From an uncultured Dechloromonas sp. (GTDB lineage: Bacteria > Pseudomonadota > Gammaproteobacteria > Burkholderiales > Rhodocyclaceae): a stretch of DNA of 19,954 nucleotides. Each line of letters opens with the position of its first letter. Position 1 is the first letter of the stretch. The translations under genes and the position numbers were made by a program. This document shows positions 1 to 7,465 of this stretch, one piece after another. The notes under the pieces are model-generated. The model had not been told where the DNA came from and searched no databases. It was given only the letters and a program-made list of their open reading frames with translations. The stretch is from assembly GCA_946477505.1 (NCBI GenBank), contig CAMKYP010000016.1, forward strand, positions 1 to 19,954. The letters run 5' to 3'.

Positions 1-1
1 G

Positions 2-454
2 GCCCGCCTCAAGGCACCCCGCCCCTATGCGCTGGCCCTGGCCCACAAGCATCTGCCGGAAATGCAGGCCTATACGGGACTGACCGCGGCCCCGATCTTC
101 CAGCCCATCGTCGGCCCGTTCTACAAAGGCCTGGCCGTGACCGCCTATATCCATCCACAGCAGTTCAGCCGCAAGGCGACGCCGACCGATGTGCAGAAGA
201 TCATTGCCGACTACTACGCCGGCGAGCGCTTCATCAACGTGCTGCCGGTCGATCTTGAAGCGACTACCGAAGGGGGTTTCTACAACGTCGAGGCCAACAA
301 CGATACCAACCGAGTCGACATCGCTGTCTTCGGCAACGACGAACGGATGATGCTCATCGCCCGCCTCGATAACCTCGGCAAGGGCGCTTCCGGTGCTGCG
401 GTACAGGCCATGAACGTGCACCTGGGCGTCGAGGAAAGCCTCGGCCTGGTTTGA
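2..454 (+). CDS. argC: N-acetyl-gamma-glutamyl-phosphate reductase, type 2 (3' part)
   Basis: This is the C-terminal 150 codons of a gene that starts before the window; the frame is open from base 2. ArgC reduces N-acetylglutamyl phosphate to the semialdehyde with NADPH in cytoplasmic arginine synthesis. The visible part has the segment HKHLPEM, which includes the family's conserved histidine region, and the typical end ARLDNLGKGASGAAVQAMN. This spacing and wording match the shorter, less common ArgC form rather than the E. coli form. The nucleotide-binding half and the catalytic cysteine lie outside the window. A strong hairpin follows 25 nt after the stop, so this is probably the end of its transcript. 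Confidence 0.85.
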   Translation, partial: ARLKAPRPYALALAHKHLPEMQAYTGLTAAPIFQPIVGPFYKGLAVTAYIHPQQFSRKATPTDVQKIIADYYAGERFINVLPVDLEATTEGGFYNVEANNDTNRVDIAVFGNDERMMLIARLDNLGKGASGAAVQAMNVHLGVEESLGLV

Positions 455-475
455 GCCGGTAGTTCCCAGACAAAA

Positions 476-501
476 AAAGGGCGGCCAATTGGCCGCCCTT
501 T
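476..501. terminator. Bidirectional intrinsic terminator
   Basis: A perfect self-complementary 20-mer, GGGCGGCCAATTGGCCGCCC (479-498), has an A run on its left (472-478) and TTTGCTTTT on its right. It lies between the convergent argC and PilJ-domain genes, so it can end both transcripts. Confidence 0.9.
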
Positions 502-517
502 GCTTTTCTCCGTCGCC

Positions 518-1378
518 TTATCGGCCGTTACCGAGTCCGTCGGCGTAATCGCGCGCATATTGCAGGCTGGCCTGCTCCAATACCTGGGCGATGCGTTCGC
601 TGCTGGAGGCGACGTGCTGGGCCGACCTGCTCTCCCGGCGGTCAGCCCTCCCAAGTTCGGCGATGGCGCTTTCAAAGAATATCCATTGATTCCGGGCCAG
701 GCCGATGGCCTCACGGCTCGCCTGCGAATTCTCGCGTGCCGCATCCAGTTCGCGCAAACCGCTGGCGAACTCCTTCCGCGCCTGCTCGATATCAACCGAC
801 ACGCCCTGTGTGAGCTTGCCGTCGTAGGCCTGGAGGTAAAGACGCGCCAGGCGCTGCGATAGCATGTTGAGACGCGACGAAAGGTCGAGCAGTCGGCCGA
901 CCGGTGTTTCGCTCTCACCTTCGATCAACATGGCCAGTTTTCCGGCATGCGTCATCAGTTCATCGGCGAGCTGGCCGACTCGTTCGGCAGAAGCGGAATC
1001 CGGGGCCTTCTTGAGCGCCGTGCGCATTTCCTGCCATAGTCCTTCACTGCGCACATAAGTGCGCTGAATGCTGGATTTCCGGGCCTGGCGCGAGAGCCGA
1101 GCGAATTCGGCATCGACATCGCCGATGCCGGCATCGATCTGTTGCCTGGCCGCCCCTCCATTCAGCCCGATTCCGGATTGCCAATAGAGCTTGGCCAGCC
1201 GCTGCGACTGCATACGCACTCTGCCTGCACTCGCGATGTCCTGGGCAAGCGTGGCAGCATCGCTCTGTTTGACCGAGGAAACGGGCTGGGCAAGGGCATG
1301 GGAGGCAGGCGCGACGATGAGCAGCGACGACGAAAGTAAAACGGCACCGCTAAAACGGATGAGACCAAACAAGGGCAT
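518..1378 (-). CDS. Exported PilJ/NarX-type sensor-domain protein
   Basis: The product is about 286 residues. It begins with a clear signal peptide (MPLFGLIRFSGAVLLSSSLL, then a small-residue cleavage site near HALAQ). Two PilJ-type helical repeats follow, recognised by AGRVRMQSQRLAKLY and, about 110 residues later, SRLNMLSQRLARLYL. In this family the domain forms periplasmic helical bundles in type IV pilus chemoreceptors and nitrate sensors. Here there is no second membrane helix, HAMP or signalling domain, so it is a free exported version, perhaps partnering another receptor. A start at 1420 is also open and has a GGGGTGG ahead of it, but it would add 14 residues before the signal peptide. 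I prefer 1378 on signal-peptide grounds. The ligand is unknown. Confidence 0.75.
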   Translation of the reverse strand: MPLFGLIRFSGAVLLSSSLLIVAPASHALAQPVSSVKQSDAATLAQDIASAGRVRMQSQRLAKLYWQSGIGLNGGAARQQIDAGIGDVDAEFARLSRQARKSSIQRTYVRSEGLWQEMRTALKKAPDSASAERVGQLADELMTHAGKLAMLIEGESETPVGRLLDLSSRLNMLSQRLARLYLQAYDGKLTQGVSVDIEQARKEFASGLRELDAARENSQASREAIGLARNQWIFFESAIAELGRADRRESRSAQHVASSSERIAQVLEQASLQYARDYADGLGNGR

Positions 1379-1437
1379 GTCGAAACACGGTGATGATGAG
1401 AGGGATTCGCATTGGACCACCCCAATGTTTCAGCGCT

Positions 1438-1465
1438 TTGACATGCAAGCGGCATCCCCTATCAT
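1438..1465 (+). promoter_or_regulatory. Probable sigma70 promoter
   Basis: TTGACA (1438-1443), a 16-nt spacer and TATCAT (1460-1465) form a near-consensus promoter 35 nt upstream of the secreted-protein start at 1500. It probably drives the 1500-2239 gene pair. Confidence 0.65.
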
Positions 1466-1499
1466 GGAACACCCAGCAAGGAACCATCAGGACGCCACG

Positions 1500-1952
1500 A
1501 TGCCCGCCAAATCAACCAAATTCCGCCTTGGTGCCTGCATTGCCGCAGCCCTGATGCTATTCGGGACAAACGCATCCGCTCAATCGATACTGATCGACAG
1601 CCGCAGCGCAACCTACGGCGATCCGTGGCCGGCCAGCAGCAAAGGCCCCACCGCCACCATCCTCAACACCCGGACGCTGGTCACTTTCAACAGCCTGCCG
1701 ACCGAGGGCGACTACGAGGTGATCGGCCGCATCGAAGTCTATTCGCGCTGGTTCGGCAGTACGCGCAAGGCGATGACCTTGCTCGGCGAAAAAGCACGCA
1801 GCATGGGCGCCAACGCGGTGGTCGAAACCGGCGTCTGGCTGGCCCCGGCCTTCCCGGCCACCGTGGCGCCGCACGGCACCGGCATCGCGGTGCGCATCAA
1901 CGATCACCAGCTTCTCGAAAGACTGGCTGACTCCTCCAGCACATGGGAGTGA
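1500..1952 (+). CDS. Small secreted protein with YbjQ-like C-terminal segment
   Basis: The protein has 150 residues. The start at 1500 has CAGGA at 1488-1492 and begins a standard signal peptide (charged start MPAKSTKFR, hydrophobic ACIAAALMLFG, cleavage near ASAQS). The mature part contains LLGEKARSMGANAVV followed by a Gly-rich beta segment ending TGIAVRI. This resembles the alternating helix/strand of the YbjQ/UPF0145 heavy-metal-binding-like fold, but the similarity is limited and no metal ligands are obvious. It therefore probably acts outside the cytoplasm, with unknown function. The stop is 2 nt before the next gene's start, so the two are likely cotranscribed and perhaps coupled. Confidence 0.7.
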   Translation: MPAKSTKFRLGACIAAALMLFGTNASAQSILIDSRSATYGDPWPASSKGPTATILNTRTLVTFNSLPTEGDYEVIGRIEVYSRWFGSTRKAMTLLGEKARSMGANAVVETGVWLAPAFPATVAPHGTGIAVRINDHQLLERLADSSSTWE

Positions 1953-1954
1953 AA

Positions 1955-2239
1955 ATGGCTTACGTCATCGGACACATCACCGTCAAAGACCCGGTCAAAT
2001 GGGCCGAATACCGCGCCCAGGTACCGGCCACGCTGGCCCCCTGGCAGGCCGAACTGGTTTTTCGCGGCGAACGGCTGGCCGTGCTCGCCGGCGCGCATCG
2101 GCACACCGACACCGTGGTCATTCGCTTCCCCTCCCGAGAGGCAATCGACGGCTGGTACGACTCGCCGGCCTACCAGGCGTTGATTCCGCTGCGCCAGGAA
2201 GCGGCCGATCTCGATCTGGTCAGTTTCGCAGAAAGCTGA
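1955..2239 (+). CDS. DUF1330 family protein
   Basis: The protein has 94 residues. The start at 1955 is favoured because GGGAG (1945-1949) sits 5 nt ahead of it; an ATG four codons earlier overlaps that site. The pattern AYVIGHITVKDPVKWAEYRA, then LAGAHRHTDTVVIRFPS and a late SPAYQALIPLR, is characteristic of DUF1330. These are small dimeric ferredoxin-like (ABM-type) proteins with no settled reaction. Length is normal for the family. It is the second gene after the promoter at 1438. Confidence 0.85.
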   Translation: MAYVIGHITVKDPVKWAEYRAQVPATLAPWQAELVFRGERLAVLAGAHRHTDTVVIRFPSREAIDGWYDSPAYQALIPLRQEAADLDLVSFAES

Positions 2240-2310
2240 AGCTGACCCCGTCCCGCCGTCGGTTGATGGCATGATGTCGGCAACCCGCCTACGCGCAAGG
2301 AGCCAAGCCC

Positions 2311-3345
2311 ATGCCCCAGCCACCTGAATCACGCCCGATCAGCCTCGCCCTGCAGGGTGGCGGTGCGCATGGCGCCTTCACCTGGGGCGTGCTCGATGCC
2401 CTGCTCGAAGACACCCGCTTCACTTTCGAGGGCGTCAGCGGCACCAGTGCCGGCGCCATGAACGCCCTGTGCCTGGCACACGGCCTGATGACCGGCGGCC
2501 GCGAAGGCGCCCGCGAAACGCTGCGCGCCTTCTGGAGCGGCATTGCCGACCTCGTGCCTTTGCCCACCCCGAGCGGCACGCCGGGGACCATTTCGCCGGC
2601 GCTCAAAATGATGCTGCAGTGGACCAACTACCTCAGTCCGGAGCAAATCAACCCCTTCGACCTGAATCCGCTGCGCGACCTGATCTCCTCCCGCTTCGAT
2701 TTCGAACGCCTGCGCCGCGACAGCCCGGTCAAGCTGTTCATCGCCACCACCCACGCCAATTCCGGCAAGCTGCGCATGTTCGGCAACCGTGAGTTGTCAG
2801 CCGACGTGTTTCTCGCCTCGGCCTGCCTGCCCACCATCCACCGCACCATCGTGATCGACGGCGAACCCTACTGGGACGGTGGCTACAGCGCCAATCCGGC
2901 TGTCTTCCCGCTGTTCTACGACTGCCGCACGCCCGACATCCTGCTCGTCCTGCTCACCCCGCTGCGTTATGCCGAAACGCCGGAAAGCGCCGAGGACATC
3001 CGCACCCGGCTGCGCGAACTGTCCTTCAACGCGACCTTCCTGCGCGAAATGCGGATGTTTGCCCATTTGCACGAGCACATAACCATGCCCAAGCTGCCCG
3101 CCTGGCTGCTCGACAAACTGCCCATCGCCCGCTTCGAACGCCGGCTGGCCGGACTGCGCTTCCATGCCATCAGCGCCGAGCACGTTCTGGGCGAAATGCC
3201 TTCGGACAGCAAGTTAGCCGTCAGCCATGCCTTTTTCGAAGACCTGTTCGCCGTCGGCCGCGCCCATGCCCGGCGCTGGCTGGAACAGCACGGACCGCAA
3301 GTCGGCAAGCAGCCCAGCCTCGACCTGGCCAGCCTCTTTTATTGA
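2311..3345 (+). CDS. Patatin-like phospholipase
   Basis: The product is 344 residues with the full patatin catalytic set: the oxyanion-hole motif GGGAHG (residues 16-21), nucleophile elbow GTSAG with Ser46, and the dyad aspartate in WDGGYS (Asp189). Patatins are acyl hydrolases that use a Ser-Asp dyad on phospholipids or neutral lipids. No signal peptide or membrane helix is seen, so it is probably cytoplasmic or peripherally membrane-bound. The start has AAGGAG at 2297-2302. The C-terminal 120 residues are helical and of unknown role. The substrate cannot be told from the sequence. Confidence 0.9.
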   Translation: MPQPPESRPISLALQGGGAHGAFTWGVLDALLEDTRFTFEGVSGTSAGAMNALCLAHGLMTGGREGARETLRAFWSGIADLVPLPTPSGTPGTISPALKMMLQWTNYLSPEQINPFDLNPLRDLISSRFDFERLRRDSPVKLFIATTHANSGKLRMFGNRELSADVFLASACLPTIHRTIVIDGEPYWDGGYSANPAVFPLFYDCRTPDILLVLLTPLRYAETPESAEDIRTRLRELSFNATFLREMRMFAHLHEHITMPKLPAWLLDKLPIARFERRLAGLRFHAISAEHVLGEMPSDSKLAVSHAFFEDLFAVGRAHARRWLEQHGPQVGKQPSLDLASLFY

Positions 3346-3381
3346 CCGCCAGCGGGGCGGAGACGGGTAAACTCCCGCCTC

Positions 3382-5292
3382 ATGACCCTCGCCACACCCC
3401 GCATCCTCAGCGTCATCCCGCCGATGACGCAGTTGAACACCCCCTACCCGGCCACCGCCTACCTGACCGGCTTCCTGCGCGAACGCGGCTTTCACGCCGA
3501 GCAGACCGATCTGGCGCTGGCCCTTGTGCTCGATCTGTTGTCGAAGGAAGGGCTGCCCAAGCTCAAGGCAGCGGCCGAGGCCATTCCGCCCAAAAAGCGT
3601 TCGCCGACGCTGAAGACCTTTCTCAACCAGTTCGACCGCTACCTGGCCGCCATCGGCCCGGCCATCGCCATGCTCCAGGGGCGCGACGGTTCAATCGCTC
3701 ACCGCATCTGCTCACGGGCCTTCCTGCCCGAGGGACCGCGCTTTGCGGCGCTCGACAACTACGCCGACGACGAAGGCGGCGACCCGCTAGCCTGGGCCTT
3801 CGGCGCCCTCGGCGTCCAGGACCGGGCGCGACACCTCGCCACCCTGTTTCTCAACGACCTGGCCGACGTACTGCGCGAAGCCGTCGACACCCGCTTCGAG
3901 TTCGTCCGCTACGGTGAATCGCTGGCCCAGAGCCAGGCCAGCTTCAACCCGCTGGCCACCGCGCTCGCCGCCCCGCCAACGCTGGTCGACACCACGCTGG
4001 AAAAACTGACGCTGCAAGCCATCGAGCACAGCCGGCCCGACGTCGTGCTGCTTTCCGTACCCTTCCCCGGCTCGGTCTATGCTGCCTTCCGCATCACCAA
4101 GACGATCAAGGCGCACTTCCCGGCCATCGTCACCGTGCTCGGCGGCGGCTATGTCAATACCGAATTGCGCGAACTGGCCGAACCGCGCGTCTTCGACTAT
4201 TTCGACTATGTCACGCTCGACGACGGCGAAAAGCCCTTGCTCGCGCTGTTCGAACATCTGGCCGGCAAGCGCCCGCGGCTCAACCTGGTGCGTACCTTCG
4301 CCCGAGTCGATGGCGCCGTGCGCTACTTCAACTGCGGCGAAATCGACATCCCGTTCGAAGAAGTCGGTACCCCGACCTGGGACGGCCTGCCGCTCGACCG
4401 TTACCTGTCGCTGCTCGACATGCTCAACCCGATGCATCGGCTGTGGTCGGACGGTCACTGGAACAAGCTGACCGTCGCCCACGGCTGCTACTGGAAGAAA
4501 TGCAGCTTCTGCGACATCAACCTCGATTACATCGGCCGCTACGATGCAGCCAGCGCCAAAACGCTGGTCGACCGCATCGAGCGCATCGTCGAGGAAACCG
4601 GCCACACCGGCTTCCATTTCGTCGACGAAGCCGCGCCGCCCAAGGGCCTGCGCGCCATGGCCGAGGAGTTGCAACGGCGCAACCTGGCCATCTCCTGGTG
4701 GGGCAACATCCGCTTCGAAAAATCCTTCACGCCGGAACTCTGCTTGCAACTGGCCGACAGCGGCTGCATCGCCGTTTCCGGCGGACTGGAAGTCGCTTCC
4801 GACCGCCTGTTGCAGCTGATGAAGAAAGGCGTCTCGGTCGATCAGGTCGCCCGCGTCACCCGCGCCTTCACTGATGCTGGCATCCTGGTGCATGCCTACC
4901 TGATGTACGGTTTTCCGACGCAGGACTTAAATGATTCAATTGATGCCCTTGAGTATGTCCGCCAGCTATTCGCGGAAAACTGCATACAGTCTGGATTTTT
5001 CCACCGTTTTGCGTGCACGGTTCACTCCCCTGTCGGCAAGAACCCGGAGGAATACGGAATCAGGCTGCAACCACAACCGTTTAAGGGTTTTGCGAAGAAT
5101 GACGTTGCATTCAGTGACCCGACCGGCGTCGACCACGACCGTATCGGGAAGGCACTCAACAAGGCGCTTTACAACTACATGCACGGCATCTGCCTTGACC
5201 AAGATGTTCGCAGTTGGTTTGACTTCAAGGTGCCCCGCCCCCGTGTCAGTCGCAATTACATTGCCAAAGCTATCGGCGCACGCTACGACTGA
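3382..5292 (+). CDS. B12-binding-type radical SAM protein, 3' end replaced by a mobile element
   Basis: The protein has 636 residues. Residues 1-330 contain a cobalamin-binding-like fold (PDVVLLSVPFPGS, VLGGGYVNTELREL, DYVTLDDGE), without the DxHxxG cobalamin-ligand motif. A radical SAM core follows. The cluster cysteines are C369, C374 and C377 in CYWKKCSFC, so the spacing is CX4CX2C rather than the usual CX3CX2C. HFVDEAAPP, ISGGLE-like and HAYLMYGFPTQ motifs continue the barrel. Codons up to about 4923 are host-like and GC-rich. From 4924 to the stop the DNA is less GC-rich and belongs to the inserted element, replacing the native end now found at 18792-19160. The reaction is unknown; the motif style resembles families that modify peptides or small molecules. 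The start is weakly supported (no close ribosome site). Confidence 0.85.
   Translation: MTLATPRILSVIPPMTQLNTPYPATAYLTGFLRERGFHAEQTDLALALVLDLLSKEGLPKLKAAAEAIPPKKRSPTLKTFLNQFDRYLAAIGPAIAMLQGRDGSIAHRICSRAFLPEGPRFAALDNYADDEGGDPLAWAFGALGVQDRARHLATLFLNDLADVLREAVDTRFEFVRYGESLAQSQASFNPLATALAAPPTLVDTTLEKLTLQAIEHSRPDVVLLSVPFPGSVYAAFRITKTIKAHFPAIVTVLGGGYVNTELRELAEPRVFDYFDYVTLDDGEKPLLALFEHLAGKRPRLNLVRTFARVDGAVRYFNCGEIDIPFEEVGTPTWDGLPLDRYLSLLDMLNPMHRLWSDGHWNKLTVAHGCYWKKCSFCDINLDYIGRYDAASAKTLVDRIERIVEETGHTGFHFVDEAAPPKGLRAMAEELQRRNLAISWWGNIRFEKSFTPELCLQLADSGCIAVSGGLEVASDRLLQLMKKGVSVDQVARVTRAFTDAGILVHAYLMYGFPTQDLNDSIDALEYVRQLFAENCIQSGFFHRFACTVHSPVGKNPEEYGIRLQPQPFKGFAKNDVAFSDPTGVDHDRIGKALNKALYNYMHGICLDQDVRSWFDFKVPRPRVSRNYIAKAIGARYD
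4909..4923 (+). other. attL (left integration junction)
   Basis: GGTTTTCCGACGCAG matches GGCTTCCCGACGCAG at 18777-18791 in 13 of 15 bases, with an identical core CCGACGCAG (4915-4923). It encodes GFPTQ of the radical SAM protein. Host-type sequence lies to the left and element sequence to the right, with a serine recombinase gene 380 nt away. This is the expected layout for a recombinase attachment site inside a gene. Confidence 0.8.
4924..5292 (+). other. Element-borne replacement for the radical SAM 3' end
   Basis: These 122 codons and stop restore the interrupted gene. The length is exactly that of the displaced native end (18792-19160, 369 nt), and about 101 of 122 residues are identical. 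Many synonymous third positions differ and the GC content is lower. It must have been captured from a related gene in another host and kept as a functional patch. Confidence 0.85.
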
Positions 5293-5301
5293 GGTACGGC
5301 T

Positions 5302-6987
5302 ATGAAGGTCTACAGCTATATTAGATTTTCGGACCCGAAGCAGGCGACCGGGGATAGCGTTAAGCGACAAACTGCTTACGCCGAAAAATGGGCAAAAGCC
5401 CACGGCATGATGTTGGACGACAAGCTAACGTTACGTGATGCAGGTTTGTCCGCATATCACCAAAAACACGTTACGCAAGGTGCGTTAGGCGCCTTCCTGG
5501 CCGCCATAGATGACGGCCGCGTACCTGCCGGTAGTGTGTTGGTTGTCGAGTCATTCGATAGGCTTTCGCGTGCAAACTACAAGGCCGCGCAAAAGCAGTT
5601 AGATAGAATTATCGACGCTGGCGTTCGTGTAGTAACCGCTAGTGATGGAAAGGAATACAGCCGCGAATCAGTCGAAGCTGACCCCATGAGCTTTATCTAC
5701 TCAACTTTGCTCATGGTGAAAGCGAACGATGAAAGCGAACAAAAAAGTAGACGGGTAAAGGCCGCCGTTCGCCGGCAGTGTGAAGCCTGGATAGCCGGCA
5801 AACAAAACGGACGTATCGTGAACGGCCGTGATCCTGGCTGGGTTCAATGGAACGAGGACAAAAACCGTTTTGAGCATATCCCCGAACGTGCAGAGGCTAT
5901 GCGCTTGGCGATCAGTCTATTTCTCAAAGGGTATGGTCATGTCCGCATTTTCGCCGCCCTTGAGAATGCTGGAATGCGTGTTACAGGCCAAAAATCCGCC
6001 GGTTGGTTATACAACCTTATCCGGCGCCCCGACATTATCGGGACACGGTTACTGAAGGCGGACGGCGAAGAATTCAGGCTTGAAAACTACTACCCGCCTC
6101 TCATTTCAGAGGACGAATACAACCGCGTTTTGGTTGCGTGTGCCGAACGTTCACGCTCCCCGCGATCAGTTGGTGGCAAGTCGAAAATTGCCGGTCTGTT
6201 CACCGGAATTGGCGTTGCTACGTGCGGCCGGTGTGGGCGTGCTGTAGTTGCGCGAAATCAAACTAGAAAACTAAAAAACGAAAAAGGTGAATCCTACGTT
6301 GTGCTGAACGCAGACGGAACTCCAGCAATTGACCGGCGTTATGTTTGTGCGCAGTGTGGTGACGAGAAAAAATCCGCCAGCATTTCGGCCAAGTACGTAG
6401 AGCGCGCTCTGCTGAACTTCACTGGTAATCAGGTGAATTTTGAAAGCCTCATTTCTACCAGCGACCGGACCACCCCACTATCGGCAAGCCTCGCAGAAGT
6501 GCGCGCGGCCATTGCATCAAACGAAAAGCGGATAAACGCTCTACTAGAAGCCTCTTTGACGGACGACGGCATACCCCAGGCAGCATTACGCAAAATGCGC
6601 GACATGGAAGCCGAAACGCTCAAACTGAAAGACCGCGAAACTACCCTTTCCGCTGAAATTGCGGTTCTATCAAATACAGTCGACGTCGGACTGTTCGAGC
6701 AGTGGAAGGCAATCCGTGAACAAGTTTTAGCGGACGATTACGCATACGACGAACGTATGGTGTGCCGTAAATTGATCCGCGACACATTCAGCAAGATAGC
6801 GTTTCACTTTGACACCACGACACCAACCGGCGGCCGGGGTTTCGCCCTGGAATTGGAAAGCAAAACCGGGGAACGACGCCGGCTTACCGTTGATCGTGGA
6901 ACGGGCAATGTTTGCGCCTTGGAGATAGTCGGAACAGACGGTGAACCGCTTGTGTCAGCCAGGTCTGTGCGAGTTGCACGCCACTAA
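5302..6987 (+). CDS. Large serine recombinase (element integrase)
   Basis: The protein has 561 residues. The resolvase domain (about 1-150) has YIRFSDPKQ with Arg8 and nucleophile Ser10, and VVESFDRLSR with its catalytic arginine. A recombinase domain (about 180-290) follows (PERAEAMRLAISLFLKGYG, LYNLIRRPDIIGT). A zinc ribbon has Cys308/Cys311 and Cys349/Cys352. A coiled coil (about 390-450) lies in the C-terminal DNA-binding region. All parts of a phage-type integrase are present. It would cut attP and attB, forming a Ser-DNA link, and rejoin them. The start is set by GAGG at 5291-5294, which overlaps the radical SAM stop. In the integrated state the gene is therefore the next cistron of the host transcript. 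Reversal would need a directionality factor, for which the gene at 7202 is a candidate. Confidence 0.93.
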   Translation: MKVYSYIRFSDPKQATGDSVKRQTAYAEKWAKAHGMMLDDKLTLRDAGLSAYHQKHVTQGALGAFLAAIDDGRVPAGSVLVVESFDRLSRANYKAAQKQLDRIIDAGVRVVTASDGKEYSRESVEADPMSFIYSTLLMVKANDESEQKSRRVKAAVRRQCEAWIAGKQNGRIVNGRDPGWVQWNEDKNRFEHIPERAEAMRLAISLFLKGYGHVRIFAALENAGMRVTGQKSAGWLYNLIRRPDIIGTRLLKADGEEFRLENYYPPLISEDEYNRVLVACAERSRSPRSVGGKSKIAGLFTGIGVATCGRCGRAVVARNQTRKLKNEKGESYVVLNADGTPAIDRRYVCAQCGDEKKSASISAKYVERALLNFTGNQVNFESLISTSDRTTPLSASLAEVRAAIASNEKRINALLEASLTDDGIPQAALRKMRDMEAETLKLKDRETTLSAEIAVLSNTVDVGLFEQWKAIREQVLADDYAYDERMVCRKLIRDTFSKIAFHFDTTTPTGGRGFALELESKTGERRRLTVDRGTGNVCALEIVGTDGEPLVSARSVRVARH

Positions 6988-6998
6988 TATATTAGTGG
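6981..6998. repeat. 18-bp perfect palindrome over the recombinase stop codon
   Basis: CCACTAATATATTAGTGG is fully self-complementary and contains the TAA stop (6985-6987). It could be a weak hairpin or a dimeric regulator site. No T run follows, so it is not a classical terminator. Confidence 0.6.
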
Positions 6999-7016
6999 AA
7001 ATGATGCTATGGAAAG

Positions 7017-7093
7017 TTAGCTGCACTTAGCTGATAGATTACTAGCAAGCAGTAACCGCACTGCGAGTAACTTGGAGGGGTATGTGAACCTCC
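7017..7093 (+). promoter_or_regulatory. Repeat-rich leader before the replication operon
   Basis: In this gap there are: TTAGCTG twice at a 10-nt period (7017, 7027); an inverted repeat GCAGT-N6-ACTGC (7049-7064); AGTAAC twice (7051, 7066); and GGAGG/CCTCC (7074-7078, 7089-7093). One-turn spacing and short inverted repeats suggest regulator sites or a structured leader RNA. I do not see a convincing -35/-10 pair. Confidence 0.35.
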
Positions 7094-7185
7094 CACGCGG
7101 CAACGCTCTTATGGAACCTACCCGTAAGGGGATTGCTGATATACGTGGATCAAAGCCGGGTGCCCGGTCAGGTGGGGAACACTAA
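7084..7185 (+). CDS. Possible 33-residue leader peptide
   Basis: A GTG start at 7084 has GGAGG (7074-7078) 5 nt ahead, the best ribosome site in this gap. The frame reads NLPRGNALMEPTRKGIADIR and ends ...GARSGGEH before TAA, 16 nt upstream of the next start. It is basic and has no recognisable domain. It could be a leader peptide that sets translation of the following operon, or part of a structured RNA with no coding role. Confidence 0.35.
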   Translation: MNLPRGNALMEPTRKGIADIRGSKPGARSGGEH

Positions 7186-7201
7186 TTCGTGGACCCTTAC
7201 C

Positions 7202-7465
7202 ATGCCCGAACAATTAACCCCCTCGCCTGCCGACAGCCCGTTCACCAAGCCTGTTTTGACATGGGCTGAAATGTGGCATGGGCTTTTGGATATGCCCGAA
7301 TCAACCGCCCGCAAACTATCGAGTGGACTGAACGCGCCCCGCTTCTTTATGATTGGCCGGCGCCGCCACATTCTGTTAGATGATGCCCTGGCCTGGCTTG
7401 AAACGATGGCTGCGACACACCCGTATGTTCCCCGCAAAAATCGGAAGGGTGATAGCCATGAATAG
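7202..7465 (+). CDS. AlpA/excisionase-like DNA-binding protein
   Basis: The product is 87 residues from ATG 7202. The central part, LTWAEMWHGLLDMPESTARK then PRFFMIGRRRHILLDDALAW, has the layout of MerR-like winged helices of the AlpA/Xis kind: a helix-turn-helix, an Arg-rich wing with IGRRR, and a closing DALAWLE helix. Such proteins bend DNA for excision or regulate phage and satellite operons. In position it stands between integrase and primase, as AlpA-like genes often do, and is the best candidate for a recombination directionality factor. Its end overlaps the primase start by 8 nt (ATGAATAG), implying coupled translation. The ribosome site for 7202 is weak, and starts at GTG 7145 or TTG 7133 remain possible. 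Confidence 0.65.
   Translation: MPEQLTPSPADSPFTKPVLTWAEMWHGLLDMPESTARKLSSGLNAPRFFMIGRRRHILLDDALAWLETMAATHPYVPRKNRKGDSHE

Noticed and set aside
3787..4893. A 368-codon open frame on the minus strand opposite the radical SAM gene
   Set aside because: It is a GC-driven shadow of a gene with clear domain motifs on the plus strand, and it has no ribosome site or recognisable domain.
6988..7201. Group I or II self-splicing intron in the leader
   Set aside because: The segment is short, and I could not find the conserved core or domain V-like sequence; the repeats fit regulatory sites better.
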